A stretch of 64,000 nt of DNA from an uncultured Oscillospiraceae bacterium (GCA_934565415.1 CAKTHQ010000007.1:9366-73365), one strand, 5' to 3'; counted from the stretch's first letter, positions 52,863 to 60,770 are shown. Numbers and translations: made by a program. Notes: generated by a model not told the origin, from the sequence alone.

Positions 52863-54128
52863 ATGGCAAGAGGCGACGGTATTGACCGTACCAGCGCAAG
52901 AAACGCAAAGATGACAGCTGCCAAAGTGGGCAACGCACAGGCTCACAATGAGCGGCAGAAAGAAAGTTATGTAAATCAAGATATAGTCCCGGAGCGAACG
53001 AAAATGAACGTCCACTTCAAATCCCCCACAGGAGATTATGCCGCCATGTTTGATGAAATGGTAGCTTCCGGCACTATTTCCACCCGTGGCTTGAAAGCGG
53101 ATGCGGAGAAGTTCGGGGAGCTGGTGTTCGATGTAAACTCCGCCTATTTCTATAACCACGACGGCTATGACTTCGCCAAGCAGTTCTACGCAGATGCCTA
53201 CAAGGCCGCCGTGAGCATCGTAGGCGGTGAACAGTATATCCTCTCGGCTGTGATGCACGCCGATGAACGGAATCGTGCCATGTCTGAGAAGCTAGGAGAG
53301 GATGTCTACCATTATCATCTCCATGTGGTCTATATCCCTGTGGTAGAAAAAGAAGTCCGCTGGACAAAGCGCTGCAAAGACCCGACCCTGGTGGGAACCG
53401 TTAAGGAGCGGATTCACCAGGTCAGTATGAGTAAGAAGTGGGCTTCCCAGCCGGCAATCGGAGAGGATGGACAGCCACTGCTCACCAAGTCTGGCAAGCC
53501 TGTTCTGAAAAAGTCCTATTCAGTCCTACAGGACGATTTTTTCAACGCCATGCGCAGTGCCGGATACACAGACCTGGAGCGTGGCGAACGTGGCAGCTCT
53601 GAGGAACATCTGACTGTGACCCAATTTAAGGTAGAGCGGGAGCAGGAGCGCTTGGAGGGCCTGACAGAGCAAACAGCCCAAAAAGCCCAGGAGGCTGCTG
53701 CTCTGGGGAAGAAACTTGAACGATACCAAAAGCAGCAGGTGGCCATTCAGAAAGTAGATGCAATCGAAGCCAAACCCGTTCCCCTGTCCTCTACAAAGGT
53801 GATCCTGGAACGCAAGGAGTACGAAGCCCTGAAGGCAACAGCGAAAAAGTACATTGCCCAGGAGAAGCGGGAGGGGGTATTTCAAAAGGCACTGGATGCC
53901 GCCAAGGGCCTGATTAACGAGCTGAAAGCGGAGATCGCTTCCCTACGAGAAGAATTGTCCTACTATCGCTCTCCCAAATTCCAGATGAAACTCCACAAAA
54001 TCGAAAAGGAAAATGATGCCCTCCGGGACAAGCTCCGAGTCTATAATGCCATCATTGATCGGTACGATTTGGGGAGATTCTTCGGTAAAAACAGGGATAT
54101 GGGCCGTTCAAGGGACGAGGCACGATAA
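52863..54128 (+). CDS. mobV: MobV/Pre family relaxase
   Basis: A 421-residue relaxase. The N-terminal motif is AHNERQKESYVNQDI (about 28-42), and the metal-binding motif is YHYHLHVVYIPVVEKE (about 149-164). A coiled-coil C-terminal half follows (EREQERLEGLTEQTAQKAQE and later). It nicks oriT and leads the strand into a recipient using a helper's conjugation pore; no type IV secretion genes are here. A TTG two codons upstream, closer to AGGAGGT, is an alternative start. Confidence 0.93.
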   Translation: MARGDGIDRTSARNAKMTAAKVGNAQAHNERQKESYVNQDIVPERTKMNVHFKSPTGDYAAMFDEMVASGTISTRGLKADAEKFGELVFDVNSAYFYNHDGYDFAKQFYADAYKAAVSIVGGEQYILSAVMHADERNRAMSEKLGEDVYHYHLHVVYIPVVEKEVRWTKRCKDPTLVGTVKERIHQVSMSKKWASQPAIGEDGQPLLTKSGKPVLKKSYSVLQDDFFNAMRSAGYTDLERGERGSSEEHLTVTQFKVEREQERLEGLTEQTAQKAQEAAALGKKLERYQKQQVAIQKVDAIEAKPVPLSSTKVILERKEYEALKATAKKYIAQEKREGVFQKALDAAKGLINELKAEIASLREELSYYRSPKFQMKLHKIEKENDALRDKLRVYNAIIDRYDLGRFFGKNRDMGRSRDEAR

Positions 54129-54274
54129 ATCCCGTGTAGACCCGGGAAAAGCGGAAATAAACGGATGGGAGCGTCAGAATAGAACAGCGTATCATTCGGG
54201 CGCTCCCCATCTGAAAATCAGCAGTTATTTCCGGGTGTAGAGTCGGAAAAAATTTACAGATTCAGGAGGTACTT

Positions 54275-54574
54275 ATGAAAACAGGACTTACCAAGAAGCA
54301 AAAGAGAACCAGCATTTATTTCACAGAAGCAGACGACTTTGTGGAAATCTGCACCTACAATACAGACTTCAAAAAGCGGCTGGCGGACTTTGCCGCCATA
54401 TATCCCGCAGAATGCCGTCAACTGGACGACGATGGGAACGGCTGCAAAACCTTTGCCGTCAAAAAGGGCCGTTTTGGCATCCGCTTGACGGCACCTTACA
54501 GCGAAAAGAGACGGCAAGTAGCCAGTGCGCTGGCAAAAAAGAACACACAGAATTTAAGGAGGACAGCAAAATGA
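54275..54574 (+). CDS. conserved small protein of clostridial mobile elements
   Basis: A 99-residue, basic, soluble protein starting after AGGAGGT, with KRTSIYFTEADDFVEICTYN, AAIYPAECRQLDDDGNGCKT and VKKGRFGIRLTAPYSEKRR. I know similar proteins from mobile elements of gut Clostridia but no function. A truncated relative of its C-terminal third lies at 58778-58840. It overlaps the next gene by 4 bases. Confidence 0.7.
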   Translation: MKTGLTKKQKRTSIYFTEADDFVEICTYNTDFKKRLADFAAIYPAECRQLDDDGNGCKTFAVKKGRFGIRLTAPYSEKRRQVASALAKKNTQNLRRTAK

Positions 54575-54816
54575 AATTTCTATCTTGCAGATTCAATATG
54601 GATACCGCCTGCGTGGAGTTGCGGTGTGCGGATAGACGGGTGGTGTCTATCTACACACCAGCGGTGGAGGATGAATACGCGGAGAATATGTATCAAAGAT
54701 CAGAATTGGATTGGCTGATTGACCGTGATCCGATGGGATATGCGCAGTTGGTGCTGCATGGGGATGTTCGGAAGTATCTGGATGATGCGACGGAGTATCG
54801 GCGGTTGGAGAGATGA
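54571..54816 (+). CDS. DUF6061-like small protein
   Basis: An 81-residue acidic protein beginning MKFLSCRFNMDTACVELR and containing ENMYQRSELDWLIDRDPMGYAQLVL. I recall this pattern as DUF6061, a family found on clostridial mobile elements, without known function. AAGGAGG precedes the ATG. It is translationally linked to the previous gene and followed by a strong hairpin. Confidence 0.7.
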   Translation: MKFLSCRFNMDTACVELRCADRRVVSIYTPAVEDEYAENMYQRSELDWLIDRDPMGYAQLVLHGDVRKYLDDATEYRRLER

Positions 54817-54819
54817 ATA

Positions 54820-54866
54820 GCGTGTAGTCTGCTCCCTGAGATTAGGGAAGCAGACTACACGCTTTA
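54820..54866. terminator. long hairpin between convergent transcripts
   Basis: gcgtgtagtctgc and gcagactacacgc are perfectly complementary, extended by tccct/aggga. Neither side has a strong T-run. It ends the mobilization operon. Confidence 0.65.
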
Positions 54867-54926
54867 CTAAACCGCATATCAGTTAGTATGGGGAGGATAT
54901 ATAGGTTAAAACTGATGAATTCCGCA

Positions 54927-56813
54927 TCAATATAAGGTAATATTTTTTTGCTTTCTTAGTCGGAGAGCATCGGATAAGTTGGTCGGATAGAAATCATAAT
55001 CAAAATTATCATCATCCACAATGACTAAATGGTCTGGTTGATTTTTCCATTTGAAGAATGCAAACCATTGATACGTTGTGCCGTCTGAATGTATAGAAAA
55101 CGTAAGTGTAGAGTTCAAATCGCCGGATTCGATGGCATATTTTGAACAGCTATTGTCACCGAGCCCTTCAGTAAAAGAATATACATAGCCATCATCAAAA
55201 TCTATAATCCAGTAGTTGTCATAGCTGTTGCCGATGCTCTTATAAGCGTAGATACCAGAATTCCCATTTTTGTATGTATCTGTTGTATTTGTAGAATAAG
55301 AAACTGACTTGTCTTCTGATACTGGCTGTGTTGCTGGTGTAGTGGACTCCACTGGGCGATTTGGATCATCCTCTTGCTTCATATGATATGTAATAATGAT
55401 TGGTGCATCTGCAGGGAATATATCTCCTCTGACGCAGTTGGTATTCCCGTTGATGGTGACACTCTCAACCTCACCCTCGTCTGTCCAACCCCAATAAATA
55501 TCGTATAGAATTTCGGTAGAAATATTTGTAAAACCTAAATTTTCAAGAGTATTCTGAACATTTAGGTAATTTTTATACTTGAAGGAGGATAGTGCTTGGG
55601 GCATCATAATTTCCCCCTCGTGAATTTCGCCAAGTTTCTCAATATAGAGGGGCGTTACACGAACACTGTCGTTTTGACAGCTGATCTGAACAGAAGCGTT
55701 CACATCGCCCTTTACATCTAATTCGATGGAGCCTGCACAGGAATTATCATCTTTCTTCTGAAACGCAAGTGTATATGTACCAGGTGAAACTTCCAGAGAG
55801 AAAGATTTATCCTCACCATGTGCCAGTTCTCCTATTTTTTCTCCGTTGAGGCAAAGGATAACGCCGTACTTATCGAAGAAAAGATTTGACAGGAAGTCCA
55901 CGTCAATGGATACGCTGACCTTTTTGTAAGCATGGTAGGAAATCTCTACTCTATCAGATTTACTGAATTGTTCGCTATCGGAAAAGCTGTTGTTACCACC
56001 GATGGAGATGGACTCGATGGTATCAATTCTGTCAGATTCAGAGTAAGAAAGGTCTTCTACGGCATCGGTGTAAATTTCGGTAAATCCAGCTGAAATAAAG
56101 TCGTTCTTTACTGTGTCATAGTTTTGACCGAGGCAGTCAGCAGCATTGTACGGTGGAGAAACAATAGTGTTAGTAATATTAGTTTCGCCGGTTGGAACAG
56201 CGGATTTATTAGGTCCCTCAACAACTTTATTCTTACCCCAAGAATAACTCGTAATATTTAGGACAGTAAAAAGAACAGCGATTGCCAGTGTAATATACTT
56301 CAGCCATTCCTGGGGTGGATTAAGTATGCCCTTATGCCACAGCATCGATATGACAAGGCCAGCGATTTGAAGGATGGAGAAAAAGGCTGCAACTGCATTG
56401 TGGGAAGCAAAAGAAATCAATAATAGTAGCACTACTATGACAGATGCAATTGTAAATACCTTGGAAAAATTGTCAAGTCCGTTCCAAAACGTCCGCAGTT
56501 TCATTGCAATTTTCTCCCAAAAGGTTACTGCGGTGTTATGTTCCGCATCGTTGCTTGGATGGGAGGGCTGTGTATGTGCTGAATTTTCTTCATTTCCAGA
56601 AGTATGAGTTTCGGCTTCCTCGTCTGACACGGGCTGGCCTAAAACGGGGATGGCACCTAAATCTGCGCCACAGTACGAACAAAAACGTGCGTCAACAGGA
56701 ACTTCCTTTCCACATTCACGACAGTATTTTTTCTGCATTTCAACTTTGGCACCACATTCACGACAAAACAGAACTCCGTCATCTAAATCTGCACCGCAAT
56801 TTTGACATTTCAT
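54927..56813 (-). CDS. zinc-ribbon membrane protein with repeated PASTA-like domains
   Basis: A 628-residue cargo protein. Two double zinc ribbons lead it (Cys at 3, 6, 17, 20 and 31, 34, 45, 48). Membrane helices follow (about 113-132, 136-155, 165-182). Outside are two PASTA-like modules (LGQNYDTVKNDFISAGF...; YKNYLNVQNTLENLGF...), separated by a PEGA-like domain (LNGEKIGELAHGEDKSFSLEVSPGTYTLAF). The C-terminal domain is unknown. GC content is clearly lower than in flanking host genes. ATG 56813 is chosen for GAGG spacing. Function unknown. Confidence 0.75.
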   Translation of the reverse strand: MKCQNCGADLDDGVLFCRECGAKVEMQKKYCRECGKEVPVDARFCSYCGADLGAIPVLGQPVSDEEAETHTSGNEENSAHTQPSHPSNDAEHNTAVTFWEKIAMKLRTFWNGLDNFSKVFTIASVIVVLLLLISFASHNAVAAFFSILQIAGLVISMLWHKGILNPPQEWLKYITLAIAVLFTVLNITSYSWGKNKVVEGPNKSAVPTGETNITNTIVSPPYNAADCLGQNYDTVKNDFISAGFTEIYTDAVEDLSYSESDRIDTIESISIGGNNSFSDSEQFSKSDRVEISYHAYKKVSVSIDVDFLSNLFFDKYGVILCLNGEKIGELAHGEDKSFSLEVSPGTYTLAFQKKDDNSCAGSIELDVKGDVNASVQISCQNDSVRVTPLYIEKLGEIHEGEIMMPQALSSFKYKNYLNVQNTLENLGFTNISTEILYDIYWGWTDEGEVESVTINGNTNCVRGDIFPADAPIIITYHMKQEDDPNRPVESTTPATQPVSEDKSVSYSTNTTDTYKNGNSGIYAYKSIGNSYDNYWIIDFDDGYVYSFTEGLGDNSCSKYAIESGDLNSTLTFSIHSDGTTYQWFAFFKWKNQPDHLVIVDDDNFDYDFYPTNLSDALRLRKQKNITLY

Positions 56814-56823
56814 AATGTGTTCC

Positions 56824-57549
56824 TCATTTCCCATGGTAGGTTATTGTGATAGGGGTATCTGGAAGATAAATCTTTCCACCGGAGGTTATTTCCTTACCGT
56901 CAACGGAAACAGTTTCGACCTGGTCTGCCTTGGCAAATATTCCCAATATCACATCGTGCTTATTTATGCATTCAACATTGTTAAAGCCGGATGACTCTAG
57001 TACCTTGCTCATATGATGAAAGTCCTGTTCGTTAAATGGTTCCAACTTCTTTGGAAATCGAATACCGCCTTGACTGATGAGCCGTTTCTGGTTTGTTTTC
57101 TCAGGGAGTACCTTGAAGACAAGGATTCCTCCACCTACCGCTATTGGAGCACCAATGTAGAACAAAAATAGGAAAGCCGCAGCCCAGCCAGGCATATCAT
57201 CGTCATTCCCTTGAATGAAAATCAGTCCGATACAAATACAGAAAAGAATGACCACAAAGACAATCCAGATTTTTGTAAGGACACTTTGGAGTTTGCTCGC
57301 TCGATCTGCGTCTCTTATTTCTTGGTTCAAACGCTTTTTTTCAAGTTCGAGTTGTTCAAGCTGTATCATTCTATCCGTTTCTGCCCGCTTGATTTTGGCC
57401 TCGTCAATATGACGGATAACTTTCTCATTTTCGTTTGTTATGATGACGGGAGTTCCACAGTAGGAACAGAAAACACGTTCACGCCCTACCTCAATAGGAA
57501 GATTTGCGCCGCATTCTGGGCATTTTACCGAGGTGAATTTTACAGCCAT
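56824..57549 (-). CDS. zinc-ribbon membrane protein with one PASTA-like domain
   Basis: A 241-residue protein: zinc ribbon (Cys 10, 13, 28, 31), a coiled-coil (AKIKRAETDRMIQLEQLELEKK), two membrane helices (about 85-107 and 117-140) and a C-terminal module FHHMSKVLESSGFNNVECIN...ITITYHGK. That module matches the modules of the next protein. ATG 57549 (MAVKFTSVKCPEC) is the first start after a structured RNA. The two proteins are encoded 10 bases apart and probably work together at the membrane. Confidence 0.75.
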   Translation of the reverse strand: MAVKFTSVKCPECGANLPIEVGRERVFCSYCGTPVIITNENEKVIRHIDEAKIKRAETDRMIQLEQLELEKKRLNQEIRDADRASKLQSVLTKIWIVFVVILFCICIGLIFIQGNDDDMPGWAAAFLFLFYIGAPIAVGGGILVFKVLPEKTNQKRLISQGGIRFPKKLEPFNEQDFHHMSKVLESSGFNNVECINKHDVILGIFAKADQVETVSVDGKEITSGGKIYLPDTPITITYHGK

Positions 57550-57591
57550 AGTCAACCACCGCATTTCTGTAATATATGATGCGTTTGGAAA

Positions 57592-57734
57592 TAAAAAGTG
57601 CGCAGCCGAAACTGCGCACCGAAAAACGCAGCTCGGTCCTGTTGCGACACAGTTCATTCCCAGCAGGGTATGATGACCAGGCATACATTTTTACCAAAAG
57701 TATGCCTGCCGGGAAAATAATTAAACTGTGTCGC
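57592..57734 (-). ncRNA. structured RNA with own promoter and terminator
   Basis: On the minus strand the predicted transcript starts at an 11-bp helix (gcgacacagtt / aactgtgtcgc, 57724-57734 with 57644-57654). This encloses cccggcag/ctgctggg and gcatac/gtatgc. After a short stem comes a terminator (gtgcgcag / ctgcgcac then TTTTT, 57592-57619). It ends 43 bases before the zinc-ribbon operon, so it is either a riboswitch-like attenuator or a separate small RNA. No known family was recognised. Confidence 0.6.
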
Positions 57735-57740
57735 GAGAAC

Positions 57741-57768
57741 ATTATAACACATTGAGGCGAAAATACAA
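57741..57768 (-). promoter_or_regulatory. promoter of the structured RNA and zinc-ribbon operon
   Basis: On the minus strand TTGTAT and TATAAT are separated by 16 bases; the start falls at the base of the long helix. Confidence 0.7.
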
Positions 57769-57816
57769 AGCTTATTTCAAAAAATTTGAACGATATGGAT
57801 TATTTTTAAAAAATAC

Positions 57817-57845
57817 TTGACACCATATATAACACCACATATAAT
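57817..57845 (+). promoter_or_regulatory. promoter of hicAB-1
   Basis: TTGACA and TATAAT are perfect hexamers with a 17-base spacer. The repeated accatata/accacata stretch inside the spacer may be a HicB site. Confidence 0.85.
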
Positions 57846-57866
57846 ATAGGAACAGGAGGGATTGCA

Positions 57867-58121
57867 ATGTCAAAATGGGATAAGCTACTGGAAAGAATCT
57901 GTTCCCTGAGCAAGGACCTCCGATTTGAGGAGCTGCGAAAGGTTTTGGAATCCTTTGGGTATGTGATGAACGCTCCCAGAGGCGGCAGCAGTCACTATAC
58001 ATTCCGAAAGCCTGGATGCCAGCCGATTACCATACCGAGGCACGAACCCATCAAAAAGGTTTATGTAGAGATGGTCAAACAAGTTGTGGAAAGTGAGGGT
58101 GTCAATGAAAACACTGAATGA
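57867..58121 (+). CDS. hicA: HicA family toxin 1
   Basis: An 84-residue mRNA interferase of the HicA family: a double-stranded RNA-binding-like fold with the catalytic His in GGSSHYTFRKPG, then ITIPRHEPIKKVYVEMVKQVV. AGGAGGG precedes ATG 57867. It overlaps hicB by 17 bases, the usual coupled arrangement. It sits at the right end of element 1, probably helping its retention. Confidence 0.9.
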   Translation: MSKWDKLLERICSLSKDLRFEELRKVLESFGYVMNAPRGGSSHYTFRKPGCQPITIPRHEPIKKVYVEMVKQVVESEGVNENTE

Positions 58122-58467
58122 ATATCTTACCCTGCCTTACCGCATGGAGATTGTAGAAGATCGTGCCGAGGGCGGCTTTGTGGTGTCCTACCCGGACCTC
58201 CCGGGGTGCATCACCTGTGGAGAAACGGTGGAATCTGCGGTAGCGAACGCTCAGGATGCCAAGCGGGCTTGGCTTGAAGCCGCGCTGGAGGACGGTATCC
58301 CCATCCGGGAGCCGGATGATCTGGAAAGCTACTCCGGCCAGTTCAAGCTGAGAATTCCCAAAAGCCTGCACAAGTCCCTGACCGAACACGCCAAGCGGGA
58401 GGGCATCAGCATGAACCAATATTGTGTGTATCTGCTGTCCAAGAACGATGCTGCGGCGGCAAGATAG
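58105..58467 (+). CDS. hicB: HicB family antitoxin 1
   Basis: A 120-residue antitoxin. The N-terminal RNase H-like part has GGFVVSYPDLPGCITCGETVESAVANAQDA, and the C-terminal Arc-type DNA-binding part has KLRIPKSLHKSLTEHAKREGISMNQYCVYLL. ATG 58105 follows GAGGGTG. It neutralises HicA and represses the pair. Confidence 0.93.
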   Translation: MKTLNEYLTLPYRMEIVEDRAEGGFVVSYPDLPGCITCGETVESAVANAQDAKRAWLEAALEDGIPIREPDDLESYSGQFKLRIPKSLHKSLTEHAKREGISMNQYCVYLLSKNDAAAAR

Positions 58468-58511
58468 CCCCAGTGATGTGTTGCTTCCTCTCCTAATAGA
58501 ATTTATCACCG

Positions 58512-58529
58512 CTGATAAGATTTTGATAA
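58512..58529 (+). repeat. right arm-type repeat of element 1
   Basis: ctgataagattttgataa, matching the left arm at 48777 with one change, lies 120 bases before the attR1 core. An identical 18-base copy occurs at 63328-63345. Confidence 0.65.
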
Positions 58530-58631
58530 TCATCCGCTGTATAGCTATGATAATATGAATAATCAAAATACCTAGAAGAACTTGAGTAACGCTTGTTAAG
58601 CAAAACTGTTTAAGCGATGCATCTCAAGAAC

Positions 58632-58641
58632 GAGTGGGAAT
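58632..58641 (+). other. attR1: junction of elements 1 and 2
   Basis: gagtgggaat followed by AA resembles the guaA end core. It lies 120 bases after a GATAAG arm and 79 before GATAGC arms, as expected for the shared boundary of two tandem elements. Confidence 0.7.
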
Positions 58642-58710
58642 AAATAATTCGTGATGCTTGGGCGAAAAAGCCTTAGGCAAATCACAACTTTTTGATTTGC
58701 CACGGCTGGT

Positions 58711-58735
58711 TTGATAGCAATATGATAGCAAAAAC
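58711..58735 (+). repeat. left arm-type repeats of element 2
   Basis: ttgatagcaatatgatagc then aaaaac is nearly repeated at 59763-59787 (ttgatagctttttgatagc then aaaaac). GATAGC replaces the GATAAG of element 1, which implies a different integrase specificity. Confidence 0.65.
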
Positions 58736-58774
58736 CTCTGCTGCGTTCCCAATCGGGTGCGGCAGAGGTTTTTG
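58731..58774 (+). terminator. intrinsic terminator in element 2
   Basis: aacctctgc and gcagaggtt form a 9-bp stem around a GC-rich loop, with TTTTT after it. Confidence 0.75.
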
Positions 58775-58777
58775 ATT

Positions 58778-58840
58778 ATGCCTGAATGCGGAAAAACCTT
58801 TTCCGTCAAAAAGGGCCGTCTGGGCATCCGCTTGAAATAG
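58778..58840 (+). pseudogene. fragment of the 54275-54574 gene family
   Basis: A 20-residue remnant, MPECGKTFSVKKGRLGIRLK, matches the segment GNGCKTFAVKKGRFGIRL of the gene at 54275. The rest is missing and a stop follows. It shows that element 2 once carried the same type of cargo and has been deleted internally. Confidence 0.75.
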
Positions 58841-58878
58841 TTTTCAATTTTGCTAAGTAAATCATCAAAAAAACGTCT

Positions 58879-58946
58879 AACTGTTTATGGTACTTGAAAA
58901 TTTGTCACTAAAAACAGTTGCATTCTCAATCACGGTGTAGTATAAT
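58879..58946 (+). promoter_or_regulatory. promoter and candidate operator of hicAB-2
   Basis: TTGCAT (58918-58923) and TATAAT (58941-58946) are 17 bases apart. AACTGTTT (58879-58886) and AAACAGTT (58912-58919) form a perfect 8-bp inverted repeat reaching the -35, a likely HicB binding site. Confidence 0.7.
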
Positions 58947-58973
58947 GAATTAGCAAAGGGAGGGGACGATTCC

Positions 58974-59228
58974 ATGGGACAGAAAGAGAAACTCATTGAA
59001 CGCTTAAAAGCGAAGCCCAAAACATTTACCTTCGATGATGCAGAGAGCTTATTGCGGTACTTTCACTACGAGCGTTCTAATAAAGGCCGTACCAGCGGTT
59101 CACGAATCATGTTTGTGTCTGATGATCATCCTCCTATCTTGATGCATAAACCGCACCCTCACAAGGAATTATTAGAGTACCAAGTAAAGCAGTTGATTGA
59201 AATTCTGGAACAGGAGGGACTTCTATGA
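58974..59228 (+). CDS. hicA: HicA family toxin 2
   Basis: An 84-residue HicA of a different subgroup: FTFDDAESLLRYFHYERSNK, GRTSGSRIMFV and ILMHKPHPHKELLEYQVKQL. The position of the usual catalytic His is less clear here (S/G-SRI in place of GSHh), but HKPHP is typical of this subgroup. AGGGAGGGG precedes the ATG. It overlaps hicB-2 by 4 bases. Confidence 0.85.
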   Translation: MGQKEKLIERLKAKPKTFTFDDAESLLRYFHYERSNKGRTSGSRIMFVSDDHPPILMHKPHPHKELLEYQVKQLIEILEQEGLL

Positions 59229-59566
59229 ATAATACGATGGAATACAAAGGCTATCTCGGCAGTGTGGAGTTTTCGGAAGAAGATGCTCTGTTCTATGGCA
59301 AGGTTCTGGGCATCCGAGCGTTGGTTTCTTATGAGGGAAACAACGCTCAAGAGTTGATCGCAGATTTTCATGGTGCGGTGGACGATTACTTGGAGCTGTG
59401 CGCCCAGCAGGGCAAAGAGCCGGAGCGGGCTTACAAAGGGAGCTTTAATGTCCGCATTTCCCCGGAGCTGCACAAACAGGCGGTGGTTGCCGCCATGTCC
59501 CATAACATGACGCTGAACAGCTTTGTGGAAAGCTCCATCGCCCAGGCCGTTCATGCAGGAGCATGA
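59225..59566 (+). CDS. hicB: HicB family antitoxin 2
   Basis: A 113-residue antitoxin: YKGYLGSVEFSEEDALFYGKVLG (RNase H-like part) and FNVRISPELHKQAVVAAMSHNMTLNSFVESSI (ribbon-helix-helix). GGAGGGA lies upstream. It is the only complete operon in the 1.25-kb element 2. Confidence 0.93.
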   Translation: MNNTMEYKGYLGSVEFSEEDALFYGKVLGIRALVSYEGNNAQELIADFHGAVDDYLELCAQQGKEPERAYKGSFNVRISPELHKQAVVAAMSHNMTLNSFVESSIAQAVHAGA

Positions 59567-59646
59567 GAAAATGGTGCGAGGACTGTTTTATGGCATCGGT
59601 TTCGCAGAGTTTAGAAATGGTGTATGAGACGCATTATAGCCTCATC

Positions 59647-59687
59647 CTATTTACCAAATTAGAAAAACTATGAATTTTGGTAAATAG
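59647..59687. repeat. 12-bp inverted repeat downstream of hicB-2
   Basis: ctatttaccaaa and tttggtaaatag are perfect complements around 17 bases. It may be a terminator-like structure or a protein site near the element's right end. The rest of 59567-60209 holds only the arm, core and terminator features listed. Confidence 0.55.
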
Positions 59688-59762
59688 CCCTTGCACATTC
59701 TATGAATTACTGGCATAATACAGATACGAAAAACTAAGTTTTTTCCTGGATGATAGCATCCT

Positions 59763-59787
59763 TTGATAGCTTTTTGATAGCAAAAAC
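59763..59787 (+). repeat. right arm-type repeats of element 2
   Basis: Copy of the GATAGC arms at 58711, placed 122 bases before the attR2 core, the same distance as in element 1. Confidence 0.65.
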
Positions 59788-59884
59788 TCAGAAAACACAT
59801 AGGATCAGGATAATGCGAACCAAACCATGTCAAATGAAATCAAATCATCCAAACAAAAATGTTTAGAAATGAGATTCATTTGGC

Positions 59885-59897
59885 GAGTGGGAATGAT
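59885..59897 (+). other. attR2: outer core site
   Basis: gagtgggaatgat is identical to the guaA-end core at 48705-48717. It bounds the tandem insertion on the right. Confidence 0.85.
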
Positions 59898-59955
59898 TTG
59901 CACAGGGGGAAAAAGCACTAGAGAAATCAATGCTTTTTGAATCCTGAGGCTGCCG

Positions 59956-59974
59956 CTGGCAACGTTTTGGCAAC
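59956..59974 (+). repeat. GGCAAC arm repeats, left arm of a possible third element
   Basis: ctggcaacgttttggcaac lies 71 bases after attR2, the same offset as the left arms of elements 1 and 2. No matching right arm was found before the window ends. Confidence 0.5.
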
Positions 59975-59997
59975 ATCTTTTCATAATTCATAAAAAT

Positions 59998-60036
59998 AGG
60001 AGCTAACTGATCCCATTCGTCAGTTAGCTCCTTTTC
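59998..60036 (+). terminator. intrinsic terminator
   Basis: A 12-bp perfect stem (ggagctaactga / tcagttagctcc) followed by TTTT. Confidence 0.88.
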
Positions 60037-60209
60037 TGTTATAGCTCTTTAATTCTGACAGAAAATATAAGATAATGGACGAAAAGAAACGTTCTGGAAA
60101 AGAATGCTGCCCCGTATGAAATGATAATCACAGAATTGAATGTAACCATTTAGGAAAAATTGGGAGTAGATATAGTGAAGGGCCCAGAATGCAAAAAGGA
60201 GGGTAAGAA

Positions 60210-60770
60210 GTGAACGACAATCAAATTGTTGATTTGTATTGGAAACGGCAGGGAACAGCCATCTCAGAAACGGAAAAGAAGTACGGAAGGTATCTATTTT
60301 CCATTGCTGATCACATTCTCGCGCAGTATGAGGATTCCGAAGAATGCGTAAATGATACTTATTGGGGCGCTTGGAATTCCATTCCACCCCATAAACCCAA
60401 TGCATTATCTACATATCTCGGAAAGATTACACGAAGACTGGCGCTGAAAAAGCACCGTATGAATATCGCAGGAAAACGAGGCGGAACGGAAGCAGACCTG
60501 TCCCTGGATGAATTGGCGGGTTGTATTCCCGGTGGCTCTGCGCTTGATGAACAGATCGATTATCATGTGCTGGTATCCGTCCTCAATGATTTTCTGGCGG
60601 ATTTACCGGAAACACAACGCCGTATTTTTGTATGCCGTTACTGGTATTGTGATTCCATTGCGGAAATTGCCCAGCGGTATTCTTACAGTGAAAGCAATGT
60701 GAAAACAATTTTGCTGAGAATTCGGGAGAAATTGAAGTGTCGATTAAAAAAGGAGGGAATCAATTTATGA
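60210..60770 (+). CDS. ECF-type RNA polymerase sigma factor
   Basis: A 186-residue sigma-70 family protein. Region 2 is EDSEECVNDTYWGAWNSIPP and region 4 is LADLPETQRRIFVCRYWYCDSIAEIAQRYSYSESNVKTIL. GTG 60210 has AAAGGAGGG upstream. It overlaps the next gene by 4 bases, so the membrane partner is likely its anti-sigma factor. Confidence 0.9.
   Translation: MNDNQIVDLYWKRQGTAISETEKKYGRYLFSIADHILAQYEDSEECVNDTYWGAWNSIPPHKPNALSTYLGKITRRLALKKHRMNIAGKRGGTEADLSLDELAGCIPGGSALDEQIDYHVLVSVLNDFLADLPETQRRIFVCRYWYCDSIAEIAQRYSYSESNVKTILLRIREKLKCRLKKEGINL

Noticed and set aside
57592-57734. Retron-like non-coding RNA (long closing helix)
   Set aside because: No reverse transcriptase gene is nearby and the RNA ends in an intrinsic terminator.
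48935-59884. A self-transmissible ICE
   Set aside because: No type IV secretion or coupling-protein genes are present; relaxase plus oriT alone make it mobilizable only.
48705-59897. A tRNA gene as insertion site of the mobile element
   Set aside because: No cloverleaf sequence is present at either end; the core repeat is the guaA 3' end.
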